DNA of 64,000 nucleotides from Streptomyces sp. NBC_01267 (GCF_036241575.1 NZ_CP108455.1:1322501-1386500), one strand, 5' to 3'. Counted from the first letter of the stretch, positions 43,212 to 52,472 are shown. The notes: a model not told the origin generated them from the sequence alone. Made by a program: numbers and translations.

Positions 43212-44483
43212 TCAGTCCTGTGTCCGCGGTCCCTGGTCCGGCGCCGCGTGCCGGTCGCGGGCGGCGCCGACACCGATGACCGCCTGCGGCACCAGCAGCA
43301 CGATGAGCAGCACCAGCGGCACCGTCCAGCTGTCGCTCACCTGGTGCACGGCGCCCAGGGCGAGCGGCCCGGCCGCGGCCAGCAGATAGCCGCAGCACTG
43401 CGCCATGCTCGACAGCTGGGCGGCGTGCCGGCCGTCCGGTGCCCGCTCCACGATGAACAGCATGGCCAGCGAGATGGCCGCGCCCTGGCCGAGCCCGAGC
43501 AGCACCATCCAGAGGTACGCCGCGCCCACCGGAGCGACGATCAGCCCGGCGAAACCGGCCACGGTCAGCACGGCGCCGACCGTGGCCAGCAGTCCGGGAC
43601 GCACCCCGCGCGAGGCGAGGACCGGGGTGAAGAACGCCCCGGCGATCCCCAGCAAGCTGGAGAAGGAGAGCATCCACCCGGCGGTGCCCTCCGCCATTCC
43701 CGCACTGCTCAGAATGGTCGGCAGCCATGCGGCGGCGGCGTAGTACGAGAGGGACTGCAGGCCCATGTAGCCCGCGACCAGCCAGGCGACCGGGTGGCGC
43801 CAGAGCCCCCGGACCGGGTGCGCGGCGCCGCTCGCCTCGGCCGCGGTGGGGCGGCTGTGGCGCCGGAGCTGCGGGGCCCAGACGAGCACCGCCAGTACCG
43901 CCAGCAGCCCCCACAGGGCGAGCGTGGTGCGCCAGTCCAGGTGGGCGGCGTGCTCGACGGGAACGGTGATGCCGGCCGCCAGTGCGGCTCCGCCGAACAG
44001 CGACATCGAGTAGAGGCCCGTCATCAGGCCGACCCGGTCGGGGAAGTCGCGCTTGATGACTCCGGGCAGCAGGACGTTGGCGACGGCGATGCCCGCACCG
44101 ACGATCACGGTGCCGCCGAGCAGCGCGGCCATCGACGGGATCAGCCGCAGCGCGGTTCCGGCGCAGATCAGCACCATGGTGCCGAGGAGGGCGGGTTCCA
44201 TGCCGAACCTGCGTCCCAGCCGTGGTGCGAAGGGGGCCAGCAGTCCGAAGCAGAGCAGCGGCAGGGTGGTCAGCAGCCCGACGGCGGTGGCGGACATGCC
44301 GGTGTCGGTGCGGATGGTGTCGAGCAGCGGGGAGGCGGCGACCAGGGCCGGGCGCAGATTCAGGGCCAGGACGATCACGCCGAAGGCGAGGAGCCCGCCG
44401 GGCCGTACGCCGGAGGCCGGTGCGGACGGTATGCGCTCCTGCTGCCGGTGCGTCGCGGCCTGCTGCGTGCGGGCATTCTTCAT
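43212..44483 (-). CDS. MFS transporter, CynX/NimT group
   Basis: 423-aa membrane transporter with twelve predicted helices. The start of helix 1 (GVIVLALNLRPALVAASPLLDTIRTDTGMS) is the hallmark of the cyanate/nitroimidazole (CynX/NimT/YeaN) branch. The loop RLGRRFG between helices 2 and 3 is the MFS motif A remnant. Substrate unknown. Its ATG overlaps the stop of the GntR gene upstream (44480-44483), so regulator and transporter form one coupled unit. Confidence 0.9.
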   Translation of the reverse strand: MKNARTQQAATHRQQERIPSAPASGVRPGGLLAFGVIVLALNLRPALVAASPLLDTIRTDTGMSATAVGLLTTLPLLCFGLLAPFAPRLGRRFGMEPALLGTMVLICAGTALRLIPSMAALLGGTVIVGAGIAVANVLLPGVIKRDFPDRVGLMTGLYSMSLFGGAALAAGITVPVEHAAHLDWRTTLALWGLLAVLAVLVWAPQLRRHSRPTAAEASGAAHPVRGLWRHPVAWLVAGYMGLQSLSYYAAAAWLPTILSSAGMAEGTAGWMLSFSSLLGIAGAFFTPVLASRGVRPGLLATVGAVLTVAGFAGLIVAPVGAAYLWMVLLGLGQGAAISLAMLFIVERAPDGRHAAQLSSMAQCCGYLLAAAGPLALGAVHQVSDSWTVPLVLLIVLLVPQAVIGVGAARDRHAAPDQGPRTQD

Positions 44484-45220
44484 GAGCCGGCTCCGGTGTT
44501 CTCGCCGGGCAGCGGATCCGCGTCCTGCAGGGTCCGTACGGAGGCGATGGTCTCGTTGATGTAGTTCTCGACACAGCCGATGGCCCGGTCGGCGTCGCCC
44601 GCTTCGATCGCGTCCACGAGGGCGGCGTGCGAGTCCAGTTGGAAGCGCGGCCCGTCCGGCAGCGGGGCATGGGCGACGGAGGTGACCGCGGCGCGCAGCC
44701 CCTCGGTGAGATGGCCGTACAGATCGGCGAGCATGCCGTTGTGCGCGGCGGCGACGACCGCCTGGTGGAAGGTGACGTCCGCGTCGACGAACCTCCCGGT
44801 ATCGGGGTCCTGCCGGGCCTCGTCACGCCGGCGCAGGGCGGCACGCAGCGCGGTCACGTCCTCGGGGGTACGGCGTTCGGCCGCCAGCCGGGCGGCGTCG
44901 CGCTCCAGTCCGGCACGGACCTCCAGCGCCTCCAGATGGCTCGCCCGGCGCAGCCGCCGCAGCAGCGCGGCACCGAGATCGTCGGCGGCGCGTACATAGG
45001 TCCCGTCCCCCTGGCGCGGCTCCAGCATGCCGCTGTGGACGAGTGCGCGTACGGCCTCGCGCACGGTGTTGCGCCCGACACCGAGCAGTTCCACCAGGAC
45101 CGGCTCGGCGGGAATCTTCGTACCGACCGGCCACTCCCGGGATTCGATCAGGGTCTGCAGCTGGTCGATCACCCGTCCGACCAGGCTGGAGCGCTCCGTC
45201 GCGCGCAGCGGCATGTCCAC
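44480..45220 (-). CDS. GntR-family (FadR/FCD) regulator of the MFS gene
   Basis: 246 aa. The N-terminal winged helix (about 10-75; GTKIPAEPVLVELLGVGRNTVREAVRALVHSGMLEPRQGDGTYV) and C-terminal all-helical FCD domain (about 95-230) with ADVTFHQAVVAAAHN, where His and Asp usually hold a metal and a carboxylate ligand. It precedes and overlaps the MFS gene by 4 bp, so it most likely controls its own unit in response to the transported compound. The AT-richer upstream stretch 45221-45260 has two ATGGGA direct repeats on the minus strand; these may be half-sites, but the evidence is weak. Confidence 0.88.
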   Translation of the reverse strand: MDMPLRATERSSLVGRVIDQLQTLIESREWPVGTKIPAEPVLVELLGVGRNTVREAVRALVHSGMLEPRQGDGTYVRAADDLGAALLRRLRRASHLEALEVRAGLERDAARLAAERRTPEDVTALRAALRRRDEARQDPDTGRFVDADVTFHQAVVAAAHNGMLADLYGHLTEGLRAAVTSVAHAPLPDGPRFQLDSHAALVDAIEAGDADRAIGCVENYINETIASVRTLQDADPLPGENTGAGS

Positions 45221-45346
45221 CTCCAGATTGAATAACTCCCATCAACCTAACATCCCATGTTTGAATCCATGGGTGTACGGGGTCGGGTGAAACAGGAAGG
45301 AAGGCAGCGGATGGCGAGCCGGACAGCCCCGAGGGCAACCCGGCGG

Positions 45347-45378
45347 GGCCGGTCCGCCCGCCCGCGCCGGACCCGGCC
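45347..45378 (-). terminator. Possible terminator of the ATPase/small protein unit
   Basis: GGTCCG/CGGACC core (45351-45356, 45368-45373) with flanking GGCC/GGCC-type pairing, just past the stop at 45381. Confidence 0.45.
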
Positions 45379-45380
45379 GG

Positions 45381-45737
45381 TCAGGCGGGTGTCAGTGGTC
45401 CGCCCCAGTCGGGCACCGCGCCCACGAGCTGGCACACCATGAGGTAGAGCGGGATCGGCGGCGTGTAGGGCAGGGAGTCCTCCGGCCAGTGGAGCAGGCG
45501 GGGACGTGACGCCGGGGCGTAGGCGCCGGGGGCGTAGCGCACCTGCGAAGGCCAGGCGAGTTCGAGGTCGGACCCGGCGGGGACGATCCACCACCACCAG
45601 TCGTCGTCGGCGAACACGCAGCCCGGGTTGGGAAGCCGCGCCAGCAGCCGGAATCCGTGGTGGTCGGGCACGCCCACCGCGTCGCAGCCGAGCGGGGTGG
45701 AGAGCGCCGGGACGCGCGCGAGCGCGTTCCTCAGCAC
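45381..45737 (-). CDS. Small Trp-rich protein of unknown function
   Basis: 118 aa starting at GTG 45737, overlapping the end of the ATPase gene by 7 bp and so co-translated with it. It contains DDDWWWWIVPAGSDLELAW (about 44-62), four consecutive tryptophans, and ends with PIPLYLMVCQLVGAVPDWGG. No signal peptide or membrane helix is convincing. Similar small proteins accompany ATPase/HTH/DUF397 clusters in Streptomyces, but I know no function for them. Confidence 0.75.
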   Translation of the reverse strand: MLRNALARVPALSTPLGCDAVGVPDHHGFRLLARLPNPGCVFADDDWWWWIVPAGSDLELAWPSQVRYAPGAYAPASRPRLLHWPEDSLPYTPPIPLYLMVCQLVGAVPDWGGPLTPA

Positions 45738-46240
45738 GGCCGCCCCGCGTCGCGCTCCAGCTCCGCCCAGACCAGCCTGCCGGGGCCGTGCACCGCCTCG
45801 CGCACCCCCCAGGAGCTGCTCACGGCGTCGACCAGCAGCAGACCCCTGCCGTGCTCCCCCTCGGGGGTGCGGCAGAGCTGCGGACCGGCGGAGGCGTGCC
45901 CCTGGTCCTGTATCGCGATGCGCAACTGGCCGCCGTTGTCACGGAGTTCACAGGCGATGTGATCACCCGCCGTGTGCACGACCGCGTTGGTGACCAGTTC
46001 CGAGATGATCAACAGCGCGGTATCGCTGGCATCCTCGGAGAAGTCCCAGCAGGCGAGCCGATTCCGTGCCAGGCGACGGGCGCGGGCGACGGAGTCGGTA
46101 CGTGCTGGTAATTCGAATGCGTAGCGCCGTACGTCACTCCCGGGGCACCGGTCGATGAGCTGGGGGATGAGCGCGGTGCCTGGAGCCACAGCCGAAATCC
46201 TCACGGTGGGGGGTACCGCGACTGCCGCGCCATCCCCCAT
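45731..46240 (-). CDS. RsbW-like ATP-binding regulatory protein (HATPase)
   Basis: Anti-sigma-factor-like GHKL ATPase of about 169 aa. N-box ISELVTNAVVHTAG (about 70-83), G1 region IAIQDQGHASAG and G2 GEHGRGLLLVDAVSSSWGV are all present, so ATP binding is expected. Streptomyces has dozens of these, usually beside an HTH and a DUF397 gene as here. Start is uncertain: ATG 46240 is used; the frame continues to a TTG at 46306. It is divergent from the HTH gene across 153 bp that contain a strong dyad, which may control both. Confidence 0.83.
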   Translation of the reverse strand: MGDGAAVAVPPTVRISAVAPGTALIPQLIDRCPGSDVRRYAFELPARTDSVARARRLARNRLACWDFSEDASDTALLIISELVTNAVVHTAGDHIACELRDNGGQLRIAIQDQGHASAGPQLCRTPEGEHGRGLLLVDAVSSSWGVREAVHGPGRLVWAELERDAGRPC

Positions 46241-46310
46241 GGGCGCACGCCAGTCGCGTGAACTGCTTCGCCCGTCTACTCTCCTCCGTATCGGACACCT
46301 TGGCAAGAGG

Positions 46311-46331
46311 CACTTTGAAATGTTCAGAGTG
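46311..46331. promoter_or_regulatory. 21-bp dyad between the divergent ATPase and HTH genes
   Basis: Arms CACTTTGAA (46311-46319) and TTCAGAGTG (46323-46331) around ATG; eight of nine positions pair. It sits 63 bp before the HTH gene start and is a likely operator for that protein. Confidence 0.55.
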
Positions 46332-46393
46332 GCGTTTCATGGACGGGACGGGCATGGCAGACTGCTGGACAACTGCCCATGTGGAGGTCTCAG

Positions 46394-47254
46394 TTGAGTG
46401 AGCCGCGGTCCGCCCCGACCGTCGGCCAGGTCGTGCTCGGCAAGCGCCTGCAAGTACTGCGCGAGCAAGCCGACTTGAGTCGCGAACAGGCTGCCAAGGT
46501 ACTCCGGGTCGCCCCGGCCACCATCCGTCGGATGGAGACCGCCGAGGTGGCGCTGAAGATCCCCTATGTGCAGTTACTGCTGAAGGCGTACGGGAACAAC
46601 GAGGCCGAGACCGACGCGTTCGTCGAGCTCGCCGAAGAGGCCAACCAGCCCGGCTGGTGGCAGAGGTTCCACGGGATCCTGCCCGACTGGTTCAGCATGT
46701 ACGTCAGCCTGGAGGGCGCCGCGGCGCTCATCAGGCAGTACGAGCCGCACTTCGTTCCCGGCCTGCTCCAGACGGAGGGGTACGCGCGCGCCGTCATGAT
46801 GAGCGGCGCGGTCGGCGAGACCCGGCCGGAGGACATCGAGCGGCACGTCGCGCTGCGCATGGAGCGGCAGTCGCTGCTGACGCGGCCGGATGCTCCGACA
46901 CTGTGGGTCGTGATGGACGAAACGGTGCTCCGGCGTCACGCGGGCGGCCCCGACGTCATGCGGGGGCAGGTCGACAAGCTGCTGCAGGTCGCCGAACTGC
47001 CTCATGTCACCCTGCAGATCGCGGAATTCGCGAGCGGACACCACCCGGGGACCTACGGCCCCTTCGTGCTGTTCCGGTTCGCCGTTCCCGAACTGCCCGA
47101 CATGGTCTACAGCGAGTACCTGACCGGCGCCGTCTACCTCGACTCACGTCCGGAGGTGGCGGCCCACCTGGAGGTCATGGACCGCATGGCGGCTCAGGCC
47201 GCGACTGCACAACGCACGAAGGAGATCCTCAAGGATTTCCGCAAGGAGCTGTAA
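46394..47254 (+). CDS. HTH XRE-family regulator with DUF5753 domain
   Basis: 286 aa. N-terminal Cro/C1-type helix-turn-helix (about 10-70; LGKRLQVLREQADLSREQAAKVLRVAPATIRRMETAEV) and a C-terminal DUF5753 domain (about 95-280; WFSMYVSLEGAAALIRQYEPHFVPGLLQTEGYARAVM). The start is TTG 46394, because GGAGG lies 6 nt before it; an ATG at 46379 lies before the ribosome site. Its TAA overlaps the ATG of the DUF397 gene (TAATG). HTH/DUF397 pairs influence Streptomyces development and antibiotic production and in some cases act like toxin-antitoxin pairs. Confidence 0.9.
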   Translation: MSEPRSAPTVGQVVLGKRLQVLREQADLSREQAAKVLRVAPATIRRMETAEVALKIPYVQLLLKAYGNNEAETDAFVELAEEANQPGWWQRFHGILPDWFSMYVSLEGAAALIRQYEPHFVPGLLQTEGYARAVMMSGAVGETRPEDIERHVALRMERQSLLTRPDAPTLWVVMDETVLRRHAGGPDVMRGQVDKLLQVAELPHVTLQIAEFASGHHPGTYGPFVLFRFAVPELPDMVYSEYLTGAVYLDSRPEVAAHLEVMDRMAAQAATAQRTKEILKDFRKEL

Positions 47255-47490
47255 TGGATCGCATATACAACGGCATGCCCGCCGCGGACCTCGGTGCCGA
47301 GGGCTGGCACAAGCCATGGAGCGGCGGCAACGGCGGCAACTGCGTGGAGGCCATGAAGCTGGCCGACGGCAGGGTCGCCGTACGCCAGTCGACCGACCCT
47401 GAAGGCCCCGCGCTCATCTACTCCACCGGCGAGATCGCCGCGTTCATCCAGGGGGCCAAGTCCGGCCAGGCCGACTTCCTCCTCACCTGA
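47254..47490 (+). CDS. DUF397 protein
   Basis: 78-aa partner of the upstream HTH protein. The DUF397 signature is clear: WHKPWSGGNGGNCVEAMKLADGRVAVRQSTDPEGPALIYSTGEIAAFIQGAKSG (quoted ends WHKPWSGG and FIQGAKSG). Translation is coupled by the one-base overlap TAATG. In studied pairs the DUF397 protein binds the HTH protein and modifies its repression; its biochemical role is still unclear. Confidence 0.92.
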   Translation: MDRIYNGMPAADLGAEGWHKPWSGGNGGNCVEAMKLADGRVAVRQSTDPEGPALIYSTGEIAAFIQGAKSGQADFLLT

Positions 47491-47536
47491 CTACTGCACC
47501 TTTTGTCCGTATCGCCTTCCACTTCTGGAGCGTCAC

Positions 47537-48343
47537 ATGACCGGAGCAGAGCCCGCATCCGTCCACATCGACACCAGCAAGCCCCATCCCGCGCGGATGT
47601 ACGACTGGTTCCTGGGCGGCAAGGACAACTACCCGGTCGATCAGGAGATGGCCGAGCAACTGCTCGCCCTGGATTCGCGGGGCAGGGAGATGGCGCGGGT
47701 CAACCGGGCGTTCATGCACCGCGCGACCCGCTGTCTCGCGGAGAGCGGCATGCGTCAGTTCCTGGACGTCGGCACCGGCATACCGACCGAGCCCAATCTC
47801 CACCAGATCGCCCAGCGGTCCGCGCCGGACGCCCGGATCGTCTACTGCGACAACGACCCGATCGTGCTGGCGCACGCCGCGGCGCTGCTGCACTCCTCCC
47901 CCGAGGGGGCGACCGACTACATCCAGGCGGACGCGCGTGAACCCGCCACCATCATCGAAGCGGCCGGGAAGATCCTCGACTTCGACCGGCCGATCGCGCT
48001 CTCCCTGGTGGCCCTGCTGCACTTCGTGGCCGACGAGGACGCGTACGACCTGGTGAACCGGCTGATGGAGCCGCTGGCGTCCGGCAGTTGTCTCGTGCTC
48101 TCGCACGTCACGGGGGACTTCGACCCGGAGGGTTCGGCGAAGGCCGCGGCGATGTACCGCGCCAGGGGCCTGACCCTGCGGCCCCGTTCGCGCGAGGAGA
48201 CGGCCCGGTTCTTCGCGGACTTCGAGCTGATCGAGCCGGGGGTCTCGCTGGCCGCCGAGTGGCGGCCGGAGCTCGGTGAGCCCGTGCCGGTCGCGGGCGA
48301 CGACCCGATCCCCGGTTGGGTGGGCGTCGCCCGCAAGCGCTGA
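47537..48343 (+). CDS. SAM-dependent methyltransferase, DUF574 (Methyltransf_19) family
   Basis: 268 aa of a large actinobacterial family. N-terminal signature SKPHPARMYDWFLGGKDNYPVDQE (quoted in part), the SAM-binding motif FLDVGTGIPTEPN (about 75-87), acidic motif IVYCDNDPIVLAH and the motif-IV region RPIALSLVALLHFVADED. Substrates are mostly unknown. ATG 47537 lies 46 bp after the DUF397 gene on the same strand, preceded by GGAGCGTCAC, so it is probably in the same transcript. DUF574 enzymes often sit near HTH/DUF397 pairs. Confidence 0.88.
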   Translation: MTGAEPASVHIDTSKPHPARMYDWFLGGKDNYPVDQEMAEQLLALDSRGREMARVNRAFMHRATRCLAESGMRQFLDVGTGIPTEPNLHQIAQRSAPDARIVYCDNDPIVLAHAAALLHSSPEGATDYIQADAREPATIIEAAGKILDFDRPIALSLVALLHFVADEDAYDLVNRLMEPLASGSCLVLSHVTGDFDPEGSAKAAAMYRARGLTLRPRSREETARFFADFELIEPGVSLAAEWRPELGEPVPVAGDDPIPGWVGVARKR

Positions 48344-48386
48344 CCTGCCGGGCTTCCCGCAGCCTCAGAGGCCGTCCGGCACCTTC

Positions 48387-49016
48387 TCAGTGGCCCCGCG
48401 CCAGCCATTCCGGCAGGCTCGGGGCCTCCGCGCCGATCGTGGTGGAGTCACCGTGGCCGGTGCACACCACCGTGTCGCCGTCCAGTGCCAGCAGCCGGTC
48501 GCGGATGGACGCGACGATCGTCGGGTAGTCCGAGAACGAACGTCCCGTCGCGCCGGGCCCGCCCTGGAAGAGCGTGTCCCCGGTGAAGACGGTGGCCAGC
48601 TCGGGGGCGTACAGACAGACCGCACCCGGCGCGTGACCCGGTGTGTGCAGCACCGTCAGCCCGGTGCCCGCGACGGAGAGGGTCTGTCCGTCGGTGAGTT
48701 CACCGTCGGGGAGCCGGTCCGGGTGCGTCATCTTCCACAGCGGCAGATCGTCCGGGTGCAGCAGGATCGGTGCCCCGGTCGCGGCGGCGAGTGCGGGCGC
48801 CGCGTCGATGTGGTCGTTGTGCGCGTGCGTGCAGATGATGGCGCGCAGCGTACGGCCGCCGAGCGCGTCCTCGATGGCGGCGGCGTCGTGGGCGGCGTCG
48901 ATGACGACCGCCTCCCGGTCGTCGCCGACGATCCAGACGTTGTTGTCGACGTCCCAGGTGCCGCCGTCGAGCGAGAAGGTCCCGGAGGTGACGAGACGGT
49001 CGATGCGGGCCGCCAT
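48387..49016 (-). CDS. MBL-fold metallo-hydrolase, coupled to mscR
   Basis: 209-aa metallo-beta-lactamase-fold hydrolase. The metal motif reads ICTHAHNDHIDAAPAL (HxHxDH, about 60-75), with later ligands in TPGHAPGAVCLY and VCTGHGDST. It resembles glyoxalase II-type thioester hydrolases. Its ATG shares one base with the stop of mscR (TGATG at 49014-49018). A likely role is hydrolysis of S-formylmycothiol, the product of MscR, to formate and mycothiol. That role is inferred from coupling; direct proof would be enzymatic. Confidence 0.88.
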   Translation of the reverse strand: MAARIDRLVTSGTFSLDGGTWDVDNNVWIVGDDREAVVIDAAHDAAAIEDALGGRTLRAIICTHAHNDHIDAAPALAAATGAPILLHPDDLPLWKMTHPDRLPDGELTDGQTLSVAGTGLTVLHTPGHAPGAVCLYAPELATVFTGDTLFQGGPGATGRSFSDYPTIVASIRDRLLALDGDTVVCTGHGDSTTIGAEAPSLPEWLARGH

Positions 49017-50101
49017 CAGAACTCCACCACCGAGCGCAGCACATCGCCCTCGTGCATCCGCGCGAAGGCGTTCTCCACCTCGTCGAGCCGGATGGTCTCG
49101 GTGACGAAGGCGCCGAGGTCGATCCGGCCCTGCTGGTGCAGGTCGACGAGCATCGGGAAGTCACGGGACGGCAGGCAGTCCCCGTACCAGGAGGACTTGA
49201 GCGCGCCGCCGCGTCCGAAGACGTCGATGAGCGGGAGTTCCAGCCGCATCTCCGGCGTCGGGACGCCCACCAGGACGACCGTCCCCGCCAGGTCACGGGC
49301 GTAGAAGGCCTGCTGGTACGTCTCGGGGCGGCCGACCGCCTCGATCACGACGTCCGCGCCGAAGCCGCCGGTGAGTTCGCGGATCGCCTCGACCGGGTCC
49401 GTCGTACGGGAGTTGACGGTGTGCGTGGCCCCCATCTTCACGGCGGTCGCGAGCTTCTTGTCGTCGATGTCGACGGCGATGATCCGGGCCGCTCCGGCGA
49501 GCCGGGCGCCGACGACGGCCGCGTCACCGACGCCGCCGCAGCCGATGACCGCCACCGAGTCGCCGCGTCCGACCTGTCCGGTGTTGATGGCGGCGCCGAT
49601 GCCGGCCATCACCCCGCAGCCGAGGAGCCCGGCGACGGCCGGGGACACGGCCGGGTCGACCTTGGTGCACTGGCCGGACGCGACGAGCGTCTTCTCGGCG
49701 AAGGCGCCGATGCCCAGCGCCGGGGTGAGCACCGTTCCGTCGGTGAGGGTCATCTTCTGCTTCGCGTTGTGCGTGTCGAAGCAGTACTGCGGCCGGCCGC
49801 GCAGACAGGCCCGGCACTGGCCGCACACCGCGCGCCAGTTGAGGATCACGAAGTCGCCGGGGGCCACGTCGGTGACGCCCGCGCCCACCGACTCGACGAT
49901 CCCCGCCGCCTCGTGCCCGAGCAGGAACGGGAAGTCGTCGTTGATCCCGCCCTGCTGGTAGTGGAGGTCCGTGTGGCAGACGCCGCAGGCCTGGACCTTG
50001 ACCACGGCCTCGCCGGGGCCCGGGTCCGGGACCAGGATCGTCTCCACGCGGAGAGGTTCGTTCTTGCCTGGGGCCACAACCCCTTGGACCTGCTGCGTCA
50101 T
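49016..50101 (-). CDS. mscR: S-(hydroxymethyl)mycothiol dehydrogenase / mycothiol S-nitrosoreductase
   Basis: Zinc- and NAD-dependent dehydrogenase that oxidises the mycothiol-formaldehyde adduct and reduces S-nitrosomycothiol. 361 aa from ATG 50101 (a GTG 24 nt upstream is possible). Catalytic zinc residues in [10 protein letters not shown] and [14 protein letters not shown], structural zinc cysteines in [18 protein letters not shown] motif [28 protein letters not shown] is characteristic of the mycothiol-dependent branch. The coupled MBL hydrolase completes formaldehyde removal. Confidence 0.93.
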   Translation of the reverse strand: MTQQVQGVVAPGKNEPLRVETILVPDPGPGEAVVKVQACGVCHTDLHYQQGGINDDFPFLLGHEAAGIVESVGAGVTDVAPGDFVILNWRAVCGQCRACLRGRPQYCFDTHNAKQKMTLTDGTVLTPALGIGAFAEKTLVASGQCTKVDPAVSPAVAGLLGCGVMAGIGAAINTGQVGRGDSVAVIGCGGVGDAAVVGARLAGAARIIAVDIDDKKLATAVKMGATHTVNSRTTDPVEAIRELTGGFGADVVIEAVGRPETYQQAFYARDLAGTVVLVGVPTPEMRLELPLIDVFGRGGALKSSWYGDCLPSRDFPMLVDLHQQGRIDLGAFVTETIRLDEVENAFARMHEGDVLRSVVEF

Positions 50102-50141
50102 GCCGTCAACAGCCTTCCGTGTCACCGAGCGGTATGTCGGT

Positions 50142-51590
50142 TCAGTCTCCCAGGCCCTGACGCTCCGCGGCGACGGCGGCGACCCGGCCGCGCACCAGGA
50201 ACCAGCCGCCGACCAGCGCCGCGGCGATCAGCGGCAGGCACTCCACGGTCGTACGGCCCACTCCCCCGCCCCACCACATCAGGAACGCCACGACGACCAG
50301 GAAGCAGAGGGTGACGATCTGGGTGTACGGGGCCCACGGCAGCCGGTACGCCGGACGGCTGACCCGGCCCTCCCGCGAACGCTGCCAGAAGAGCAGCGAG
50401 CAGAGCATGACCATGCCCCAGGTGCCCAGGATGCCGATCGAGGCGAAGTTGAGGACGATCTCGAACGCCTTGCCGGGGACGAGGTAGTTGAGCACGACAC
50501 CCAGCACACCGAAGCCCGCGGTGAGCAGGATGCCGCCGTAGGGCACCTGCCCCTTGTTCATCCGGCCGGTGAACCGGGGCGCGGACCCGGCGAGCGCCAT
50601 CGAGCGCAGGATGCGGCCGGTGGAGTACAGGCCGGAGTTGAGGCTGGAGAGCGCGGCGGTCAGCACGACCAGGTTCATCACCCCGGCCGCCCCCGGTACG
50701 CCGATCTTGGCGAGCACGGTCACGAAGGGGCTCTCGCCGTCGGAGTACGCGGTGTACGGGAGCAGCAGCGCCAGGAGCACCACGGAGCCGACGTAGAAGA
50801 TGCCGACCCGCCACATGATCGAGTTGATGGCCTTGGGGATGATCTTCGCGGGGTTCTCCGTCTCGCCCGCGGCCACGCCGCACAGTTCGACGGAGGCGTA
50901 GGCGAAGACGACGCCCTGGATGACCAGCAGCATCGGCATCATGCCCTTGGGGAAGATGCCCCCGTTGTCGCCGATGGTGGCGATCCCGGGGGTGTGCCCG
51001 TCGACCTGGTGCTGGGTGACCACCAGGTAGATGCCGATGCACATGAAGGCGACCAGCGCCGCGACCTTGATGATCGCGAACCAGAACTCCATCTCGCCGA
51101 AGTAGCGGACCGAGATGAGGTTGGCGGTGAGCACCACGGCCAGCGCGACCAGGGCGCAGACCCACTGCGGGACCGAGCTGAACATCGCCCAGAAGTGGGC
51201 GTAGGTCGCGGCGGCCGTGATGTCGGCGACCGCGGTGGTCGACCAGTTGAGGAAGTACAGCCAGCCCGCGGTGTAGGCACCCTTCTCGCCCATGAACTCA
51301 CGGGCGTAGCTGACGAACGCGCCGGAGGACGGACGGTAGAGCACGAGCTCGCCGAGCGCCCGTACGACGAAGAAGGCGAACGCGCCGCAGATCGCGTAGG
51401 CGATGGCCAGCGAGGGGCCCGCGCCTGCCATCCGGCCGCCCGCGCCGAGGAAGAGACCGGTGCCGATGGCGCCACCGATGGCGATCATGTTGATGTGGCG
51501 GGACTTCAGGTCTTTGCTGTAGCCCTCGTCTCCGGCATCGACGTGCGGAGAGGGAACGACTGCTTCCGCGGTGATGGTGCGGTCACTCAT
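50142..51590 (-). CDS. Amino-acid permease, AnsP/GabP-type
   Basis: 482-aa APC-superfamily transporter with twelve predicted membrane helices. The start [27 protein letters not shown] (quoted in part) holds the substrate-binding GGAIGTGLF turn of helix 1. [24 protein letters not shown] and [24 protein letters not shown] follow the amino-acid transporter signature. The closest characterised type is the L-asparagine permease AnsP, but a related amino acid is possible, so no symbol is given. Transcribed alone, 40 bp from mscR. Confidence 0.88.
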   Translation of the reverse strand: MSDRTITAEAVVPSPHVDAGDEGYSKDLKSRHINMIAIGGAIGTGLFLGAGGRMAGAGPSLAIAYAICGAFAFFVVRALGELVLYRPSSGAFVSYAREFMGEKGAYTAGWLYFLNWSTTAVADITAAATYAHFWAMFSSVPQWVCALVALAVVLTANLISVRYFGEMEFWFAIIKVAALVAFMCIGIYLVVTQHQVDGHTPGIATIGDNGGIFPKGMMPMLLVIQGVVFAYASVELCGVAAGETENPAKIIPKAINSIMWRVGIFYVGSVVLLALLLPYTAYSDGESPFVTVLAKIGVPGAAGVMNLVVLTAALSSLNSGLYSTGRILRSMALAGSAPRFTGRMNKGQVPYGGILLTAGFGVLGVVLNYLVPGKAFEIVLNFASIGILGTWGMVMLCSLLFWQRSREGRVSRPAYRLPWAPYTQIVTLCFLVVVAFLMWWGGGVGRTTVECLPLIAAALVGGWFLVRGRVAAVAAERQGLGD

Positions 51591-51734
51591 GTGGTGCGTC
51601 GCCTTACGTGGGGGGACTGGACTGCCGGTGTGATGGGGGAGGACCGGCTGATCAGGGCGTCAGCGTAGAAGGGCCGTCCGTGGCCCGGGAACCGATTGCC
51701 GTCTTTTTCACAGAATGTTTGAAACCGCGCGCGG

Positions 51735-52436
51735 TCAGGGCGCCAGGACGTCGAGTTCCTTCAGGGCGCCGACCGCGATCTCTCTCGTGAGGTCCTCGGC
51801 GCGGTCCGCGTCGCCCTCCCGTACCGCCTCCGCGACCTGTACGTGCAGGGTCACCGCGGCGGGGTCGGGGTCGTCGAACATCACCTGGTGCTCGGTGCGT
51901 CCGGCGAGGACCTCGGCGACCACGTCACCGAGCCGCGCGAACATCTCGTTGCCCGAACCGTGCAGCACCAGGCGGTGGAAGGCGATGTCGTGGACGAGGT
52001 ACGCGGGCAGCTGCTGGCCGCGGGAGGTGGCGACCATGCCGAGCGCCTGCTCGGTCAGGGCGGCGCACTGCTCCGGTGTGGCGTGCCGGGCGGCGAGCCC
52101 GGCCGCGACCGGTTCCACGGAGTACCGCAGGACGGTCAGCGAGCGGAGCTGGCGCGGCCGGTCGGCCCCGGCCAGCCGCCACCGGATGACCTGCGGGTCG
52201 TAGACGTTCCACTCCTCGGTGGGCCGGACGGTCACCCCGACCCGGCGCCGGGACTCCACGAGCCGCATCGACTCCAGGACGCGGACCGCCTCGCGGATCA
52301 CCGTGCGGGAGACCTCGAAGCGCTGGGCGAGCTCGTCGGTCCGCAGCACGCTGCCCGGCGGGTACTCCCCCGAGGTGATCGAGGGACCGAGATTGCCCAG
52401 CACATGGGCGTGCAGCCCCGGGCCCTGATTGGTCAT
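51735..52436 (-). CDS. gntR: GntR-family (FadR/FCD) regulator of gluconate genes
   Basis: 233 aa. Winged helix (about 15-75; PPGSVLRTDELAQRFEVSRTVIREAVRVLESMRLVESRRRVGVTVRP) followed by WNVYDPQVIRWRLAG, a linker typical of gluconate and galactonate regulators, then the FCD domain (about 95-225) with DIAFHRLVLHGSGN. It is divergent from gntK-gntP. The 130-bp shared promoter region holds two overlapping dyads. By position (SCO1678 in S. coelicolor, from memory) it is the gluconate repressor. Effector expected to be gluconate or 6-phosphogluconate. Confidence 0.88.
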   Translation of the reverse strand: MTNQGPGLHAHVLGNLGPSITSGEYPPGSVLRTDELAQRFEVSRTVIREAVRVLESMRLVESRRRVGVTVRPTEEWNVYDPQVIRWRLAGADRPRQLRSLTVLRYSVEPVAAGLAARHATPEQCAALTEQALGMVATSRGQQLPAYLVHDIAFHRLVLHGSGNEMFARLGDVVAEVLAGRTEHQVMFDDPDPAAVTLHVQVAEAVREGDADRAEDLTREIAVGALKELDVLAP

Positions 52437-52472
52437 GGGCTCACCCTACGATGCGCATCGCGTTCACATTAC

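Noticed and set aside
43405..44564. Plus-strand open frames opposite the MFS and GntR genes
   Set aside because: They are shadows; the MFS helices and the FCD domain are clearly on the minus strand.
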